NCBI RefSeq assembly: GCF_901933205.1
Contig: NC_044571.1
Coordinates: 58,961,994-59,025,993 of the forward strand
Length of the DNA: 64,000 nt
Reading direction: 5' to 3'
Source of the DNA: Camarhynchus parvulus
Lineage: Eukaryota > Chordata > Aves > Passeriformes > Thraupidae
Shown: piece by piece, positions 34,322 through 47,104 of the stretch
Layout of the letters: each line of letters begins with the position of its first letter
How positions within the stretch are numbered: the first letter of the stretch is position 1
The notes under the pieces: generated by a model
Databases searched by the model: none
What the model was told of the DNA's origin: nothing
The model's input: the letters and a program-made list of their open reading frames with translations, nothing else
Program-made: the position numbers and the translations under genes

Positions 34322-37300
34322 TAAGAATGTAAAAGAAGTAAAATGCAAGATTGTCCAAGAAATTGCAGCGGAAATTTATGCAGCATGAAACACAAGTGCC
34401 TAATATGCACAAATGTTTTATGCAGAAATTTAGAAGAGGACATTGGCTGTGAGAAGAGAGAGTGCTTCCCATTACAGAAAGACTTTTAACAAATTGAAGT
34501 GAGGAAGAATGAAAATAGAAAAGGTGCAGAAGAAACCCATCCAGGATGGGATGAAGAAATCTATCCAGATGCATAGAGGACATGTCACATAGGAAAAACT
34601 GTCTCATGCCATTAGTCTGGACCAAAACACATAGAATAAAGAAGATGCAGAGGAAGATGAATATTGCAATGTCCAGCATGATGAGGAGTTGTGCTGCTGG
34701 CTGGAGCAGCACCCACAGAGCTTCAGGTACAGAAAGAGATAACACTGATCCAACCCAGCAGGTGTGATCCTCTATGAACTTTTCCAGCTGTGGGTAGGAT
34801 TGGGCAGAAGGTTTTTAAGTAAAGCACCTTTACCTTTATGGTTTATTGTATCAGCCTGTCAAAACCATACCCTAGCCTCCAAGGGGTGTCCCAGTCAGGT
34901 GAAACACTACCGGAAGCATTAAGTCCCTATTCAACACCCTCACTTGGTCCAAGAAAACTGGTGGCTCAGATTTACTTTTGCTTCTCTCTGCCATATATTT
35001 ATGTGTCTTGACTGTTTATTTCATACCATTTCAGAGGATAAGGGTTTGGTCTTTTTCTTTCTCATAAAATATTTTGAAAAGTCTGATTTTCATTTTGATA
35101 TAAAAAGAAAACAAGTTTTTTTTCAGAACATTGACATTTTTCACGAAACAGTGTGCAGGGAATTTTTGTCAGCCTGAAGCCTCTGTGCTGAAAAGAAAAG
35201 TTGTGTTTACCAGCATTGCTGGGAAAAAAAGAAGATGGCTTCAGGTGCAAGACAGAATTGGGTGTCATTCCTGGAGGCCTGGCTTGAGTTTCATCTTCGG
35301 TAATTGGACATTTTCTGAGGAGGTTTTTTCTTCTTTTCATCAAAACAGATCCTATTACAATGATATCTAGGGGGAAAAAAATGAAAAGAAAAGAAAAAGA
35401 AAATCTGTCTAGGTCACTGCATTTTGCAGGACTAACCATTACAAATCACCACCATCCCTATATCCAGGCTGCGTATGAATACCTGCCACAGAGCCCAATG
35501 CAACGCCACTGCAAATTCACCTCCTCCACAAAACATAGTTTTCCTCTCTAACCTGCAGGGAAATAGCAGAATTGCCAGACAATCAAAATACATGTTTTTG
35601 AAAAGGTCAAAGGATTCCAGCAAAATATTATATTTCATGTAGTGTACAAACCATGAAAATGTTGATGTTTCATTACTGAGAAAAAAAATTTTAACAAAAA
35701 CAGAATCTGACTTTTTTTTATATTTGGGACAAAGACTGTGGCAAAAAGAGAAATGGGCAGACAGCTACCATCATATGAATATAGGGTTTTGTGTTTTATA
35801 GTAATTTTGTCTTATGTAAAAGACATTCAACAACCTGAATCTTTAGTTATCCATCAGAAACTTACTCTGTTTCATGGCAGGGCTACCTCTTAAAGCCAAT
35901 ACACTAGGAAAAAATGCAAGTTGCTGTCTCTGGCCCAATTCAAGCATGAATGGACCCAATTAACTTTTTTTTCTTTTTTTTTTTAATCATCTCCTTCATA
36001 TTGCTGGGACACCAAGGCTACCAAGCCTCTTTATTCCCATATATTTAGTTCTCACTATAGCAGTAATGCACTCTACAAGGCATCAAGCCTGTTAATCAGA
36101 AAAGCTTTCAAAGCCTCCTTAGTTCTAACAATTTTATTGCAGATAAGTAAGCAGCTGAAACTGCATAAGTTCAGGAGCTGCAGTAACTCAAATAGCCAAT
36201 CTGGAATAGGAGAAAATTGAATGCACTGTTCTCAGCAGCTTTGTCTCGACTGGGAGAACGGAATTATTCTTCAAGTATTACCATGTGCCAGAAGAAAGCA
36301 TTACTTAGGATTGACTATTGCCTGTCTAATTGCAGCACTGAACCAAATAATTTGAAATGATAGCTATCTAAAGCCAAATTGTAAAGTGAATAGTGAACAA
36401 AGCAATAAATAATAGAATTACACATACTATATGTGATTGCTCATTGAATCAGATTGCCGGTCATAAGAAAAGTCAAAAGTAACAATCAGCCTCATTACTA
36501 CAGAAAAAAGGAAATGCCACTAACTGTTTCTAACTCCTGTCATCAACATACATTGTGAAAACAAGCTGGCAAATCTCTTTTGATTATACTGGACCTAACC
36601 TTAACCTTACTCCTTTCTTATTCCTAGGGGTGGGGTGTCTCATACTTTAAGGATGGTTTCCTCACTGTATAGAGTGCATGTAATTCCTTGGTCTCTCACA
36701 ACACTGGCTGTTTTCACTCAGAAAATGAGCTGCAAAGCACACCCAAAAGGAAGGAGTAAAGGCACTGGGAAAGAGGAGCATCACTTGTGTTAAGGAAGAT
36801 GCTCTCAATTTGTTCTGGTAGATGAGACTGCATGTCTCCAGTGAGATTCTCCCCAGGGACTTGGATGAGCTACAGATATTTGCAACATATATGTGTCTCT
36901 CTCAATATGTATGTATGTATGCGTGTATGTGCATGTATACACGTAAGGAATCCAAATACTGTCCCAGTTTGAGGGTCATCCCTCATGTGCATTGAAAATG
37001 CCCAATTCAACTGCAACACAAAACAAATAAGCTAGAGACGCATTTCTCACTTTGCAGCATGTGCAAATGGCATGCAAGTTTATTTAAGTCTTTCCAGTAC
37101 AGCAGCAGGGTTACTTGTAAGAGGATAATTTTGCATTTTGCTGTCTGAGAGCTTTTTCTGTATAATTGTTAGTATGTGTGGCAACTGACATTCCAGGCAC
37201 TGCAATCTATTCCTTTCCACTGTTACAAGCAATGTCAAAGGAGCTTCATATGTACCTTTTTCTGTTCTCACTGCATTATTTATCAAATGAATATGAAATC

Positions 37301-38178
37301 AAAATGTTGATGCACAGAACAATATGTTAAACACTCCAATGTGCAATGCCAGCTTAACCTTGTCAACCTTCCACCATGGGCCAAAGGTAAGTTTCCTACT
37401 GTTTTAACCAGCATTTACCACTTCTCCTTCCCCTCTTATATTACTTTTTTTTTAAGCTTTCCTGTTTTCTTTTTCCCCCTACACTTCATGTTCAGGAAAA
37501 AAAAATCCACATAAGCCCTTGGTGGTGCATTTTATTTTATAGCTGATGACAATGCTACCCAAGAGATTTCAGCACATACACCCTTGCTCCCAACAAACCT
37601 AGAGACAGGTTGAATCTATAATTTACTTCTAACCTTGCCTGAATACTGAGTTTTTAATGAAGTGCTTTCTCTAACTCCCTAATATTTATCTATTTATTCC
37701 TTGATGTCTCATATCTACTACTGACTTGATTTCAGGTTCAGGTTACTTTCTGAGCACGTCAGCACCAATTACTTGTAGGACTAGGAGATGCAGATTACAA
37801 GAACTTAATGGACACCTTAACTAAATAAATCACATTCTCACTACTCTAAGCATATCCTACAACCACGTTCTTATACCACGTAGGTTTAAAAATCCCAATC
37901 TTGAAGCACAAGCCCAGCAACATGGATTTCTCTAGTAGCTGTTGCACAAATCCTCTTTCTCATCAGACTCTGCTTTACTGATTCCTTGTACCATCAATAT
38001 GAAAATTCATAAGGACTTGGGCCTCACTTCAACAGATCTTGGGAGGGAAATAGAAAAGGGAATCTCTGACTCAAAGACCACATTGCAGATGGCAGCTCTC
38101 TTCAAATCCCCACAAAAGGATAGGGAAAATGTGAGAGAATTGATCATCATTGTAGGAAATATTTTCAGATGATTTGCC
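34322..38178. other. Unique non-coding sequence
   Basis: No transposon is recognised. The open frame at 34311-34745 on the minus strand (144 codons) overlaps the CR1 edge, is hydrophobic and has no domain that I know, so it is treated as chance. A TATG-type microsatellite lies at 36905-36935. A strong donor-like CAAAG|GTAAGT at 37387 lacks a good matching acceptor. The interval 36100-36480 has the evenly AT-rich, TAAT-containing texture often seen in conserved non-coding DNA. Confidence 0.5.
36905..36935. repeat. Imperfect (TATG)n microsatellite
   Basis: Tandem TATG units are interrupted by GCGTG and TGCA variants and run on into CATGTATACACG, an alternating purine-pyrimidine tract. Confidence 0.85.
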
Positions 38179-38763
38179 TTAACAATAGGTTAACTAGACT
38201 GGACACCAGATACCCACCAAGCCATTCTGTCATTCCGCTTTCTCAGCTGGACAGGGGAGAGAAAATAAGCTGGAAAATAACTCGTAGGTTAAGATAAGGC
38301 TACTTATTAATCAAAAGCAAAAGTTTGTGTGTGCACAATCAAAAAGAAAAACCAACAATTTAATTCTCTACTTCCCATCAGCAGTGGTGTTCAGCCACTT
38401 TCCAGGAAGCTGTGAGCTTCAGCACATGTGGTGGTTGATTGGGAAGGCAAATATTGTAAATAACAAATGCCCCCACTCCTACTCCTTTTCTTAACTTTTG
38501 TATCTGAGCTGATGCCATATGGTATGGAATATACCTGTGGTTACTTTGGGCTAGCTGGCCTAGATATTTCCCCTCACAGGATCTTGCCCACCCCAGAATA
38601 TTGATGGGGGGAAGTGCTGGGGAGACAGTGCTGATGCTGTGCCAGCCCTGCTCAGCAGCAGCCAAACGTGTGTTATCAACACCTTTCCAGCTACCAGTGC
38701 AAGGCACAGCACTGTGAGGGCTGCTAGGGGAAAATGAACTCCTCCTCAGCCAGACACAATACA
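38179..38763 (-). mobile_element. Diverged solo LTR of an avian endogenous retrovirus
   Basis: Recognised blocks, in plus-strand order, are CTGGACACCAG with TACCCACCAA, CTCAGCTGGACAGGGGAGAG, 'AACTCGTAGGTTAAGATAAG', 'CCATATGGTATGGAATAT', 'CAGTGCTGATGCTGTGCCAG' with 'CCCTGCTCAGCAGCAGCC', 'GTGTTATCAACACCTTTCC', 'CAGCACTGTGAGGGCTGCTA', and finally CAGCCAGACACAATACA. These are in the order of a common avian LTR read in reverse, so the element is on the minus strand. The outer end at 38179 has lost the exact TG terminus and I could not find a clean target duplication. A degenerate TATA-like ACTTTTGTAT lies at 38494-38503. It is older than the LTR at 17454. Confidence 0.87.
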
Positions 38764-41700
38764 AAATGCCATGCAGTTTTGGGGGCTTCGAAGCAAATTA
38801 AGGATAGGAAGGATAAAAAATGCCCACTATATATTTCTCTGCAAAGTATCCACTCCCCACTACAGCTGTTAGTTTTAGTCCAAAGTGACTTTCTCTGCAT
38901 AAGAAGTCATACAAGCACTTGTGTATAGACTTTCTCAAATTATTTGTTATTTTGGTTACAGTTACATTTGTTATTTGGTTACAGTTTTTTTTTCTGTTCT
39001 ACTCCAATACAGAATGAGTGAATTGTCGCTATCATTTTAGGTTTAGCTTGCACAGATACATTTTGGGTGTCTGGTTTTGGCTGGTTTTAAGCTAATGGAA
39101 ATAAGCTTCCATTTTCTCCATACTGTTGGAGACCAAACACTACTGGATATCATGCCACTGGCATTCAGACAATACTGAAAAATTGAGATAATATTGCTGT
39201 TATCTGCACTATGTGAACCTATTTATCTTTAAATCCTTGGCCTCAGTGATGTTTAATTATTACTGGCATTAATTTTTGCCTACAAAATCCCAAGATGCAT
39301 GTCACTGAAAATTGCCAGTGCCACAAAAAGGCACTGACAAAAAAGAAATTAGGATAAACCAATTAGAACTGAATGCGACATTGCAAACTATTTGGGAGAA
39401 GGAACAAAGCAAGCTTTGATCACTTATTGCTTTGATAGGGACCTAAGGAGGATACAGGCTCAACTTGGACACATTAGTGCTATGCCTGTGACTTCTATGG
39501 AGTTATGTTCTCTAACAGCAGCTAAGGAGCTGTTACTACATACTTCCTAACCAAAAATTTAGGAAGATTTGCATTTTATGTGCTTTTAAATGTGCTGCTT
39601 CCTGTGTATGCTAAAGGCAGTCCTTTCATCATCCAACTACAGATAAAAGCAAAAAAATGCAGGAAAATACAACTACATACAAATGGCCTTAGAAAACATG
39701 GATAAAAAAAATCTAAGGGGAATTCATTGCACTAGCCAGGTTTCAAAATAATTCATTAAACAGATACCACTTGTCCTGTCACTGACTATCAGTCTGGAAA
39801 TGGATAATGTTCTAAATGTGTCTGCTTTCATCACATATTGTCCCACTATCACAGTTGGTAACATTAGCTATGTTCAGGAAGCACTTTACAGTCTCCATTG
39901 CTATCTTATCAATACCACCACAAAAAGAAGGAAATACATGGGGGAAAAATAATCATAGCAGTCTATGGTAATAGTTGAAAGCATAATGCTTCTGTCTAGC
40001 AGACAAAAAACCAGCTTGCCCTATAATCCTACATGTCTGTGGAAAACAGAACTTTAATAATCAGTTTGAGACTTGCCATTTAAGTTTACAGCAGCAAGTC
40101 TGTCATATTTGTTGCTAACATTCTGAATAATCCTTAAAAACAGTAATCTGCTTATCATTTATCTTTTAATATAGCATTATTATTTCAGGAAAGCATGCAA
40201 CAAGGTTGAAATGGCCTTATTCCAACAACAATAACAACAAAATCAATCCTTTTCTACAAATTTGATATAGGCAGGCAGTGTACTATTTGAAAAAGTTCAG
40301 TGAACCATGAAGACTGGCATATGCACCATAAAATTCAAGCTTTATTTGATGAAGTTATTGAGCATTGCATTTACCTCAACCAAGGTTTAAAGCAATCATC
40401 CATATTTTTACTGTCATCTCAAGTAGGAAGATTTGAATATGAAGAAAATCAGATTGCTACTTCTGAGAGTTTCAAAGGGATCTGAGGAGGGGCACAGAAA
40501 AGATCCTTGGTGTTTAATGAAAAATATCTGTTCAGTTCAATTATAACACTAGAGGCTCAGCACAGTGCAAAACTAAAGGGGGATGAAAAAAGATAAAAAA
40601 AGACAGTACAATAATAACATGAAAGAATTTTGTTCTCTAGCTTTCTGATTAAAAGTGTATTTTCATGTCAGCTTTAGGAGAAATTATGTTCAAAGCCTGT
40701 TTGCAACAGAGTCTGTTTTAATTTGTCAAAGGTTTACATTGTATAACTCGATCGCATTAATTGCAAAGAATGTCTTCCCTATTGTTTCACTACACTTTTA
40801 AAGACAAACAAGAGGAATCCAGCTCCTGTGGTACCACCAGGTGTGACAAGATGTTTTCTTTAGACAGATGCCTGCTCATCACAGCTTAGGGCTAACTAGT
40901 CAAAGTGGGAGCTTGCTGGAGTCCAATATCTTGTTGTTGTTAATGTCAGTCAAAACATTGGAGGGATCAGTTTAGGGATCAAATTCACAAGCTCAGGAGA
41001 TGTGTCTTCCTCATATGATCAACTTGACTGACGCCAACATAACTAGAGAGAGCAGGTAAGTGTTTCAGAGATTATATTCCCCTGCATCAACAGAGTGACA
41101 TATAAAAGACTCATCTCTCAGATGGTTACAAATAAGCTTATATTAATCGAGTCTTGCACAGGTTTAGATTCAACACAGCACAAGAGGGCACAACAAGGTC
41201 AGTGTGCCTTCCAACGCTCTGCTCAGTAGCAAGATAAGCTTATTAGAGGATACATGCCTAACATTCTCTGACAGTCCTGAACAAACATCTTCAGTTCTGT
41301 GGCAAATCTTTCATCAATAGTCTGGTCTTTTTAGCAATAGCACAAATCCCTAACTTTAATTGGCTACCCTGCCAGAGAAGATTCTGAGTCACCTCCTCCT
41401 TCTATCTTCTACAAGAGTGTCCAAACCACCAAGTGACACAGCAGACTGAAAAGAGTCCCAAGAGGGACCACTTGCCTTTAACCTTGCCCACAAAAATCTA
41501 GCATAAAGCTGAGAAGGACTACAGAGATCTAAATGGAGTAAAACCTAGGAGACTGAAACTCTCTAGTATAGAGGCTAGAGACATGCAATAGACAGAAACT
41601 CCTTGTGTCCACTTGCTCTAGTGAATCATTCTAAATAAAATGTTGAAATTTTCAGAAAGCCCAGAACTCAGGTCTCCCTCTCTGCCTTCAAAGCACTGAA

Positions 41701-44030
41701 GTAGGCATTTGAGTGCTAGCAAGATCTCAGTACCCCAGTTAATATCTGGGCCTCTTGGAATTATGAAAGTATCACAGCAAAAATAAACATTGCACAGTAG
41801 TGCATTTTACTTTCAAGGGTGACAGAAGCTTTGAAGTGATTTTTATGAACAGAGAAGGAACAGGAGAGGATTTTGGTAATATAGTAGCCCTTAAGGTTGA
41901 GTTCACTGGAAGCCATATTAGTTCTAAAATAATTTTCATAGACAATATGTTTCTGTGGTAGAGACCCCAGTAGGCAAACAGAAACATCACTGTTACTCAG
42001 AGGCTTTGTTCACTCTGCTGAGAAAAGGAGGATTGAGCCTGAGTGTTCACCTTGTTGTCCACATGACTCAACTGTAAGTCCTTAATGTGACACCATGACA
42101 GCTAACTCCAACAATCTCCTAGTAAGAAAGTTGCTCTAAGTAGCGTTGACAAGAACTGGTCTGTGTCACTTGACATCTGGGCCAGAAGTCAGTCCTTGGC
42201 CCTTGTCTGTGCCTGTTGGTGCACCCAGGAAATCAGTGATTGTGTGAGCAGGGTCCTGAGTCCCTTGAATAGAGAAGCAATGGGAACTTTGCAGGTGAGG
42301 GTGAATGAGCAGACTCCAGAAAACTAACAAGAATGAATTAGGTGGCAGGAAAACGTTCAATACAAAAATCAGTTAGTAAATAAATGGAGCTGCCTGGAAA
42401 CAAAAATGTGTATCTGATAGCCTACACTGTAAAGCATCAGACCTGTATCACAACCTTCCCCAGAACCAATACACTGAATAAAGTGTTCCTTCTAGCTCAA
42501 ATCACCAATTTGTCAGCTAACAGAAGCAAGCAAAGGCAGACACAGCTCATGACAATATGTACTTTGGGACTCTGAGCTAATTTGCTATACTGCAGCATTG
42601 CAGAATATGACAATGCCCTTAAAAACAAACAAAAATGTTTATTTTCTGACTGCAGTCCACTGGAGAAACAGTTCTTTGATGTTGCTGTCCCACCATGAAT
42701 TTAAAGGATATGGATAATTTACAACCTTGATTAACAATCTCAGAGCTGCAATAGCTCATCCTCTTCACATCCCATCCTTTTTATTGAATGTGTTTAAGTA
42801 TTCATGAACACATGATGGTAATCTTGTTAACACTATGAAAAGCAATGACATCCTCATTATAAACTGCTTGAAAATGCTCATGATCCTTTCACCAGAATGA
42901 GCTTTGTACAATTAGAAGCCTGAAAAAGTCACAGGTGCACAACACAGGGTGATAAAATTGTAATTTTAAGGTACAATGGCATTGTAATGTCCAGGACAGT
43001 AAATTTTGCAGATACAGACAGAGGGCAGGAAAACCAGTACTCCTTGTAATACTAATTTCTCTTTTGTGTTCAATTGTGTCCTGCTTGTATATTCAGGCTG
43101 AAAAAATCCCATAGATTTCAGGGGACAGAAGGTAATTCTATCCAAATCCAATAAAAGGGAGCTATTTAAGACTCCCTGCCTTTCTCATCATGGCGAAAAT
43201 AAGTTTGTTTTCTGGGATCAAAAATGACCTTAGGATATTTGATGAATGTCTCTCTGGTTTTCTCTAGAGATGTAATATACCATTAGTGATATTTTTATCT
43301 ATTCTAATAGGTTAACTGCTTGCTGTGGAAATGGGTGTGATAGAGCTTTAGTCATGAAAAGGCTGTTTGGGCAACACTCAACAGGATGTTCAAGCTGAGT
43401 TGACATACTGTCAGACCTTCTACGTATCTCTTGTATAGTTAGTTCTGGAATTTCAAAATATATTCCTTTCCTTTTCTATGTTTTCATTTTCTTACCTTTG
43501 TGCATCAGATCTCTGAATTGCTGGATATTGACAAGTAGAAGAGGCCAAAGACACATATTAAAATAGAAATGCCTACAAGCCAACCAGAGGCTGTCCTTAA
43601 AAACACTGAGATGTGCTGTCACAAGCACTTCCACAGGTGCAGAGGGAGATAGAGACAGCAGGCATGTAGCAGATTTTAAGAAACAATGAACCCATGTAGT
43701 AGCTGGTTTGACATTTTGTGATGGAAGTGAGGCTTTGAGATCTGAATCTCATTTATCATTTTGGCCTTTCAAGAACTGATAGGAAAAGAAACAATTTCAG
43801 CTACAGTTCAGAATTCCCACTTAGTCAGTTAATCAAGCCAGTGTTAAGTGGGATAATGGCAATGGAGGAAGAAAAGATAAGGCAGATGTGTCACACTGTC
43901 TGGAAGAGTCATATTTGACTTAAATACCTTCACTGTCCTGGAGAGTTAGCGAAAGATTTCATTTACCTCACTGGAGACTTTCTGTTCAACAATCACTGCA
44001 GGCAAACCAAATGAGATAGAATAATATCAA
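38764..44030. other. Unique non-coding sequence
   Basis: No transposon or gene is recognised. A near-tandem duplication of about 22 bp lies at 38942-38986 (ATTTGTTAT-T-TTGGTTACAG twice). A donor-like GCAG|GTAAGTG at 41056 with an acceptor at about 40950 frames a segment of roughly 105 nt. It has stops in all frames near its end, so it could only be a non-coding exon. Confidence 0.5.
38942..38986. repeat. Imperfect tandem duplication, about 22 bp
   Basis: ATTTGTTATTTTGGTTACAG is repeated after four bases as ATTTGTTATTTGGTTACAG, differing by one T in a homopolymer. A T-run follows directly. Confidence 0.85.
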
Positions 44031-44625
44031 ACAATCACAGAATCAGAGAATATGCTGAGCTGGAAGGGACCCACAAAGCATCATCAAGTCCAACTCCTGG
44101 CCCTGCACAGCACCATCCTCAAGAGTCACACCATGTGCCTGAGAGCATCGTCCAAACACTTCTTGAGCTCTGTCAAAGTTTGTTGCTGTGACCACTTCCC
44201 TGGGGAGGCTGCTCCAGTGCCCAGCCCCCATCGGGTGAAGAACCTTTTCCTAATATTCAACCCAAACCTCCCCTGACACAGCTTCAGGCCATTCCCTTGG
44301 GCGCAGTCTCTGTCACCATAGAGCAGAGTTCAGCAACTGCCCCTCCTCTTCCTCTCACCAGGAAGCTGTAACTGCAGCAAGGGCTCCCCTCAGTCTCCTC
44401 CAGGCTGAGCAGACCAAGTGACCTCAGCTGCTCCTGTCACAGCTTTCCGTCACGGCCCTTCACCATCCTCATTGCCCTTCCTTGGACATTCTCTAACAGT
44501 TTAATGTCTTTCTTACACTGTGGCACCCAAAACTGCGCACAGCCCTCAAGGTGAGGCTGCCCCAGTACAGAGCAGAGCAGAGCAGAGCAGAGCAGGAAAA
44601 TCCCCTCCCTTGACTGCTGACTCAT
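44031..44625 (-). mobile_element. CR1 LINE 3' end with remnant of ORF2 C-terminus, minus strand
   Basis: In plus-strand order it opens with tail-like units CAATCACAGAATCAGAGAAT, then 'GAGCTGGAAGGGACCCAC', 'ATCAAGTCCAACTCCTGGC', 'GCTGCTCCAGTGCCCAG' and 'AGAACCTTTTCCTAATATTC', the reverse of a standard avian CR1 3' UTR. Further in, the minus strand still encodes CAQFWVPQCKKDIKLLENV followed by a diverged RRATKMVKG-like block, matching the end of CR1 ORF2 ('QFWAPQYKKDIKLLE'). A CAGAG repeat at 44568-44595 sits where the canonical element has only one or two such units. This is the longest well-preserved CR1 copy here, yet it is 5'-truncated and inactive. Confidence 0.95.
44568..44595. repeat. 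(CAGAG)n, 5.6 units, inside CR1
   Basis: The pentamer is perfect over 28 bases. It appears to be a local expansion of a CAGAGCAGAG motif present in the CR1 3' region and is likely to be length-variable. Confidence 0.92.
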
Positions 44626-47043
44626 ATTCAAAGTGGTTATTTTGAAAACTGGACCTGCTTCTCCGCTGTCAGAGAAACCTACATAAGCATAAATTCTTCT
44701 GGAAATAAGTGGAGATGTAGCAAACACTTCTGCAAAAGTGTTGCATATTGCATTTTTTTGGCACTTAGCCTGCCTGGATGTACATAAGCACATAAAGCAG
44801 AGCAAAATTCAGCCCTGTGCTTCCAGTAACAAGAATATACTTTGCATTCAGGAAAGCTTCTAAGCGCATTTTTAAGGTTAAGTGTGGGATTCATCACTCT
44901 TCTTCATCCTGGAAGTCATTTCTAGCAACATTTGGGTGCATTCCTGCCAATATAAGCTGCCAGAGCTGGGCACATTTCTCTTCCTGTGAATGAACTATTC
45001 ATATCCCCAAAAAGCAATTTCATCCATTCCAAAACAATTTTATGAATTCAACATTAATTTGACAAATAGTTTCAGCTGGGAAGGATTCTTAAACTTAGAC
45101 TGGTAAAAAAATACCTGAAACAACCACTTTTTTCCTCCAGTTGTCACCAACCTTGACAGAAGAGTGCTTCTTAAAATGGACTCAGGCCCCTATCTGCCAC
45201 TAAAGAAAGGTTCCTGCACAGCACAGGGTACATTATCTAAAATTATCTGCTCAATATCTCTTCTTAATACTGTTCAGCTTTGTATAAACTGCTTATGGAA
45301 TTCCCTGGAACAGGGGCTGGAAGCCAGGTGTCAGATCCTGCCAAGTGGTCTACTGCAAACCAACATCCAAAGAAGGAAATTAAATGCTTCAATGAACCAC
45401 CACCCTTGTTCCTAAAACTGGCCTTCCTAGATACGTAGATGTTTCATGCCTTCTGTCAGGACCATCTCCAAAGAGTGTAGTTGAATTCTGTTATCTCCTT
45501 TGTTTCTCACATCTGACTTATAATTGTTCATTCATTTATTCATTTATATTTATTTCATCCAAGCTAGTAAGCTTGGATACTAAAGCAAACTCTGATGTCA
45601 CTGACCCTTGAGAGGAAGACCCATTTGATCAAATAAAACTATACACAGATAATTGTGTGAAGTTGTCATTAGCCATTAAACGGCTGCCTGCTTCCCTGCT
45701 GAGGTACTTGTCTTAACAGTCACTAATCCAGTGACACAACTGAGGTCTTTACTGAAGGATCATCTGGATTTATTGTCCTCAGTGGTTAAATACTGATACG
45801 GAGTGATTCCATTAGGAAACCATTTAGAGTGTGGAGCTGGAATGCAATGTGTAATTCTTAAAGCTAGTCACAAGGAGGAGAATTTGTATTTAGCATGTCA
45901 ACTGAAAAAGAAAAATATCCATGTATTTGAGTAACTATTTTAAAAGGAAGCCTTTCTAGGGGATTGTTCTTTTGGTTGGTTTTGGGATTTGCGGTTGTTT
46001 TGGGATTTTATTCCCAAATTTTAACTTAGTCTGAAAGAATTGAGACTTCCAGAGAGAAATGGGTTGAAGACATAAAAATGTGTCTCTGACATGTAGGAGA
46101 GAGACAGAAATATTTCTTCTTAGCTAATTCAGGGTCACTTTATGCCAAGCACTCAGAGCAGCTGCTGTGGGGAAAAAACCCTGTTAACAGGACGTGCTAT
46201 GTCCAGAGCAGAACTTCTGATCACTTCTTAGCATTGACCCTAAAATCTTTTGAAGCAGCTACACCTCATCTTAGACTCAAAGTCAGACTTCATAGGATGA
46301 TTCATTCCCTGAAATCTGTTAAAAGAAAGTGTTATAAATGCGTGCGTCCACTGACTTTTGTCTCCTTTTTAAATCAAGCACCTTACTCTATGCAAATTTG
46401 GAGTCAAAGATGCATTTCAGATGTAATAAAGCCAGCAGGCCCAGGATCAAGAAGTTTCTCAGGTGAAGAAACCAAATCTGCTTATACGAAGGAAAAAGTC
46501 TTTTCCTGCAGTGTCAGAGTAATATGTTCTTCAAGTCCTGACCATTATGCATTCCATTTATACCACTTCTTTAATCAAAGCTGAACCTGGTGAATTGCAA
46601 ATAAGAACGAAAACATTAAATGTGAAAGGCCAACTTGCTCATCTATATTTTTTGTCAAAGTGACAGTTTTAAAATTACATAGGTAAAATACTTCACTAAA
46701 TAGGGTTATAAATGTGTAATTCATCATGGCAGAACATTTTTATGTGGTTTAAAACTACTCTTTTATTTCAAGAGGTGAGGACGCAAAATGGTAGGCTTAT
46801 TCTTCATCCTTTCATTTTGCAGTTTATTTTTGACATAGCAAAGATGCAGCATGGTTGGAAAAGCTCTTGGAATGGTATTTGTACCCTTCTCTTTCTAAGC
46901 TGTTGCTTACCAGTAAGCATATTTCAAAGGTGAGCCAGATTAGTGTGTGTGCATACACAGCACAAGCCTGTTACTGGATAAGACCGTCAATGTTTCACAA
47001 AGCCCTAGTGCTGGTAAAATGGGGACACTGTTCTGCGCCTCGG

Positions 47044-47104
47044 CCCCTCTGCCCACTCCCACCCCACCCACACACACCACACTCCCCACACTCCCCACAC
47101 CCCC
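47044..47104 (-). repeat. C-rich/CA-rich tract, potential G-quadruplex on minus strand
   Basis: C-runs of 3-5 bases lie at 47044-47047, 47052-47054, 47058-47060, 47062-47065, 47067-47069, 47084-47087, 47093-47096 and 47100-47104. Read on the minus strand these give up to eight G-runs with short loops between most of them. It is simple low-complexity sequence; the Cys/Gly-rich antisense frame across it is an artefact. Confidence 0.88.

Noticed and set aside
34311..34745. 144-codon hydrophobic open frame on the minus strand
   Set aside because: It starts in unique sequence and ends at a CR1 edge. The apparent membrane segments come from purine-rich plus-strand DNA read in antisense.
37318..37386. 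69-nt segment ending in the strong donor CAAAG|GTAAGT
   Set aside because: Open in two frames, but the upstream AG is preceded by purine-rich sequence with no pyrimidine tract, so it does not look like an exon.
39316..39336. Short hairpin CAGTGCC...GGCACTG
   Set aside because: A 7-bp stem is expected many times by chance in 64 kb.
40950..41055. Segment with acceptor GTTAATGTCAG and donor GCAG|GTAAGTG
   Set aside because: All frames contain stops, so it could only be a non-coding exon, and there is no other transcript evidence.
44437..44805. 122-codon open frame on the minus strand containing QFWVPQCKKDIKLLE
   Set aside because: The recognisable part is a remnant of CR1 ORF2, so it belongs to the transposon and is not a host gene.
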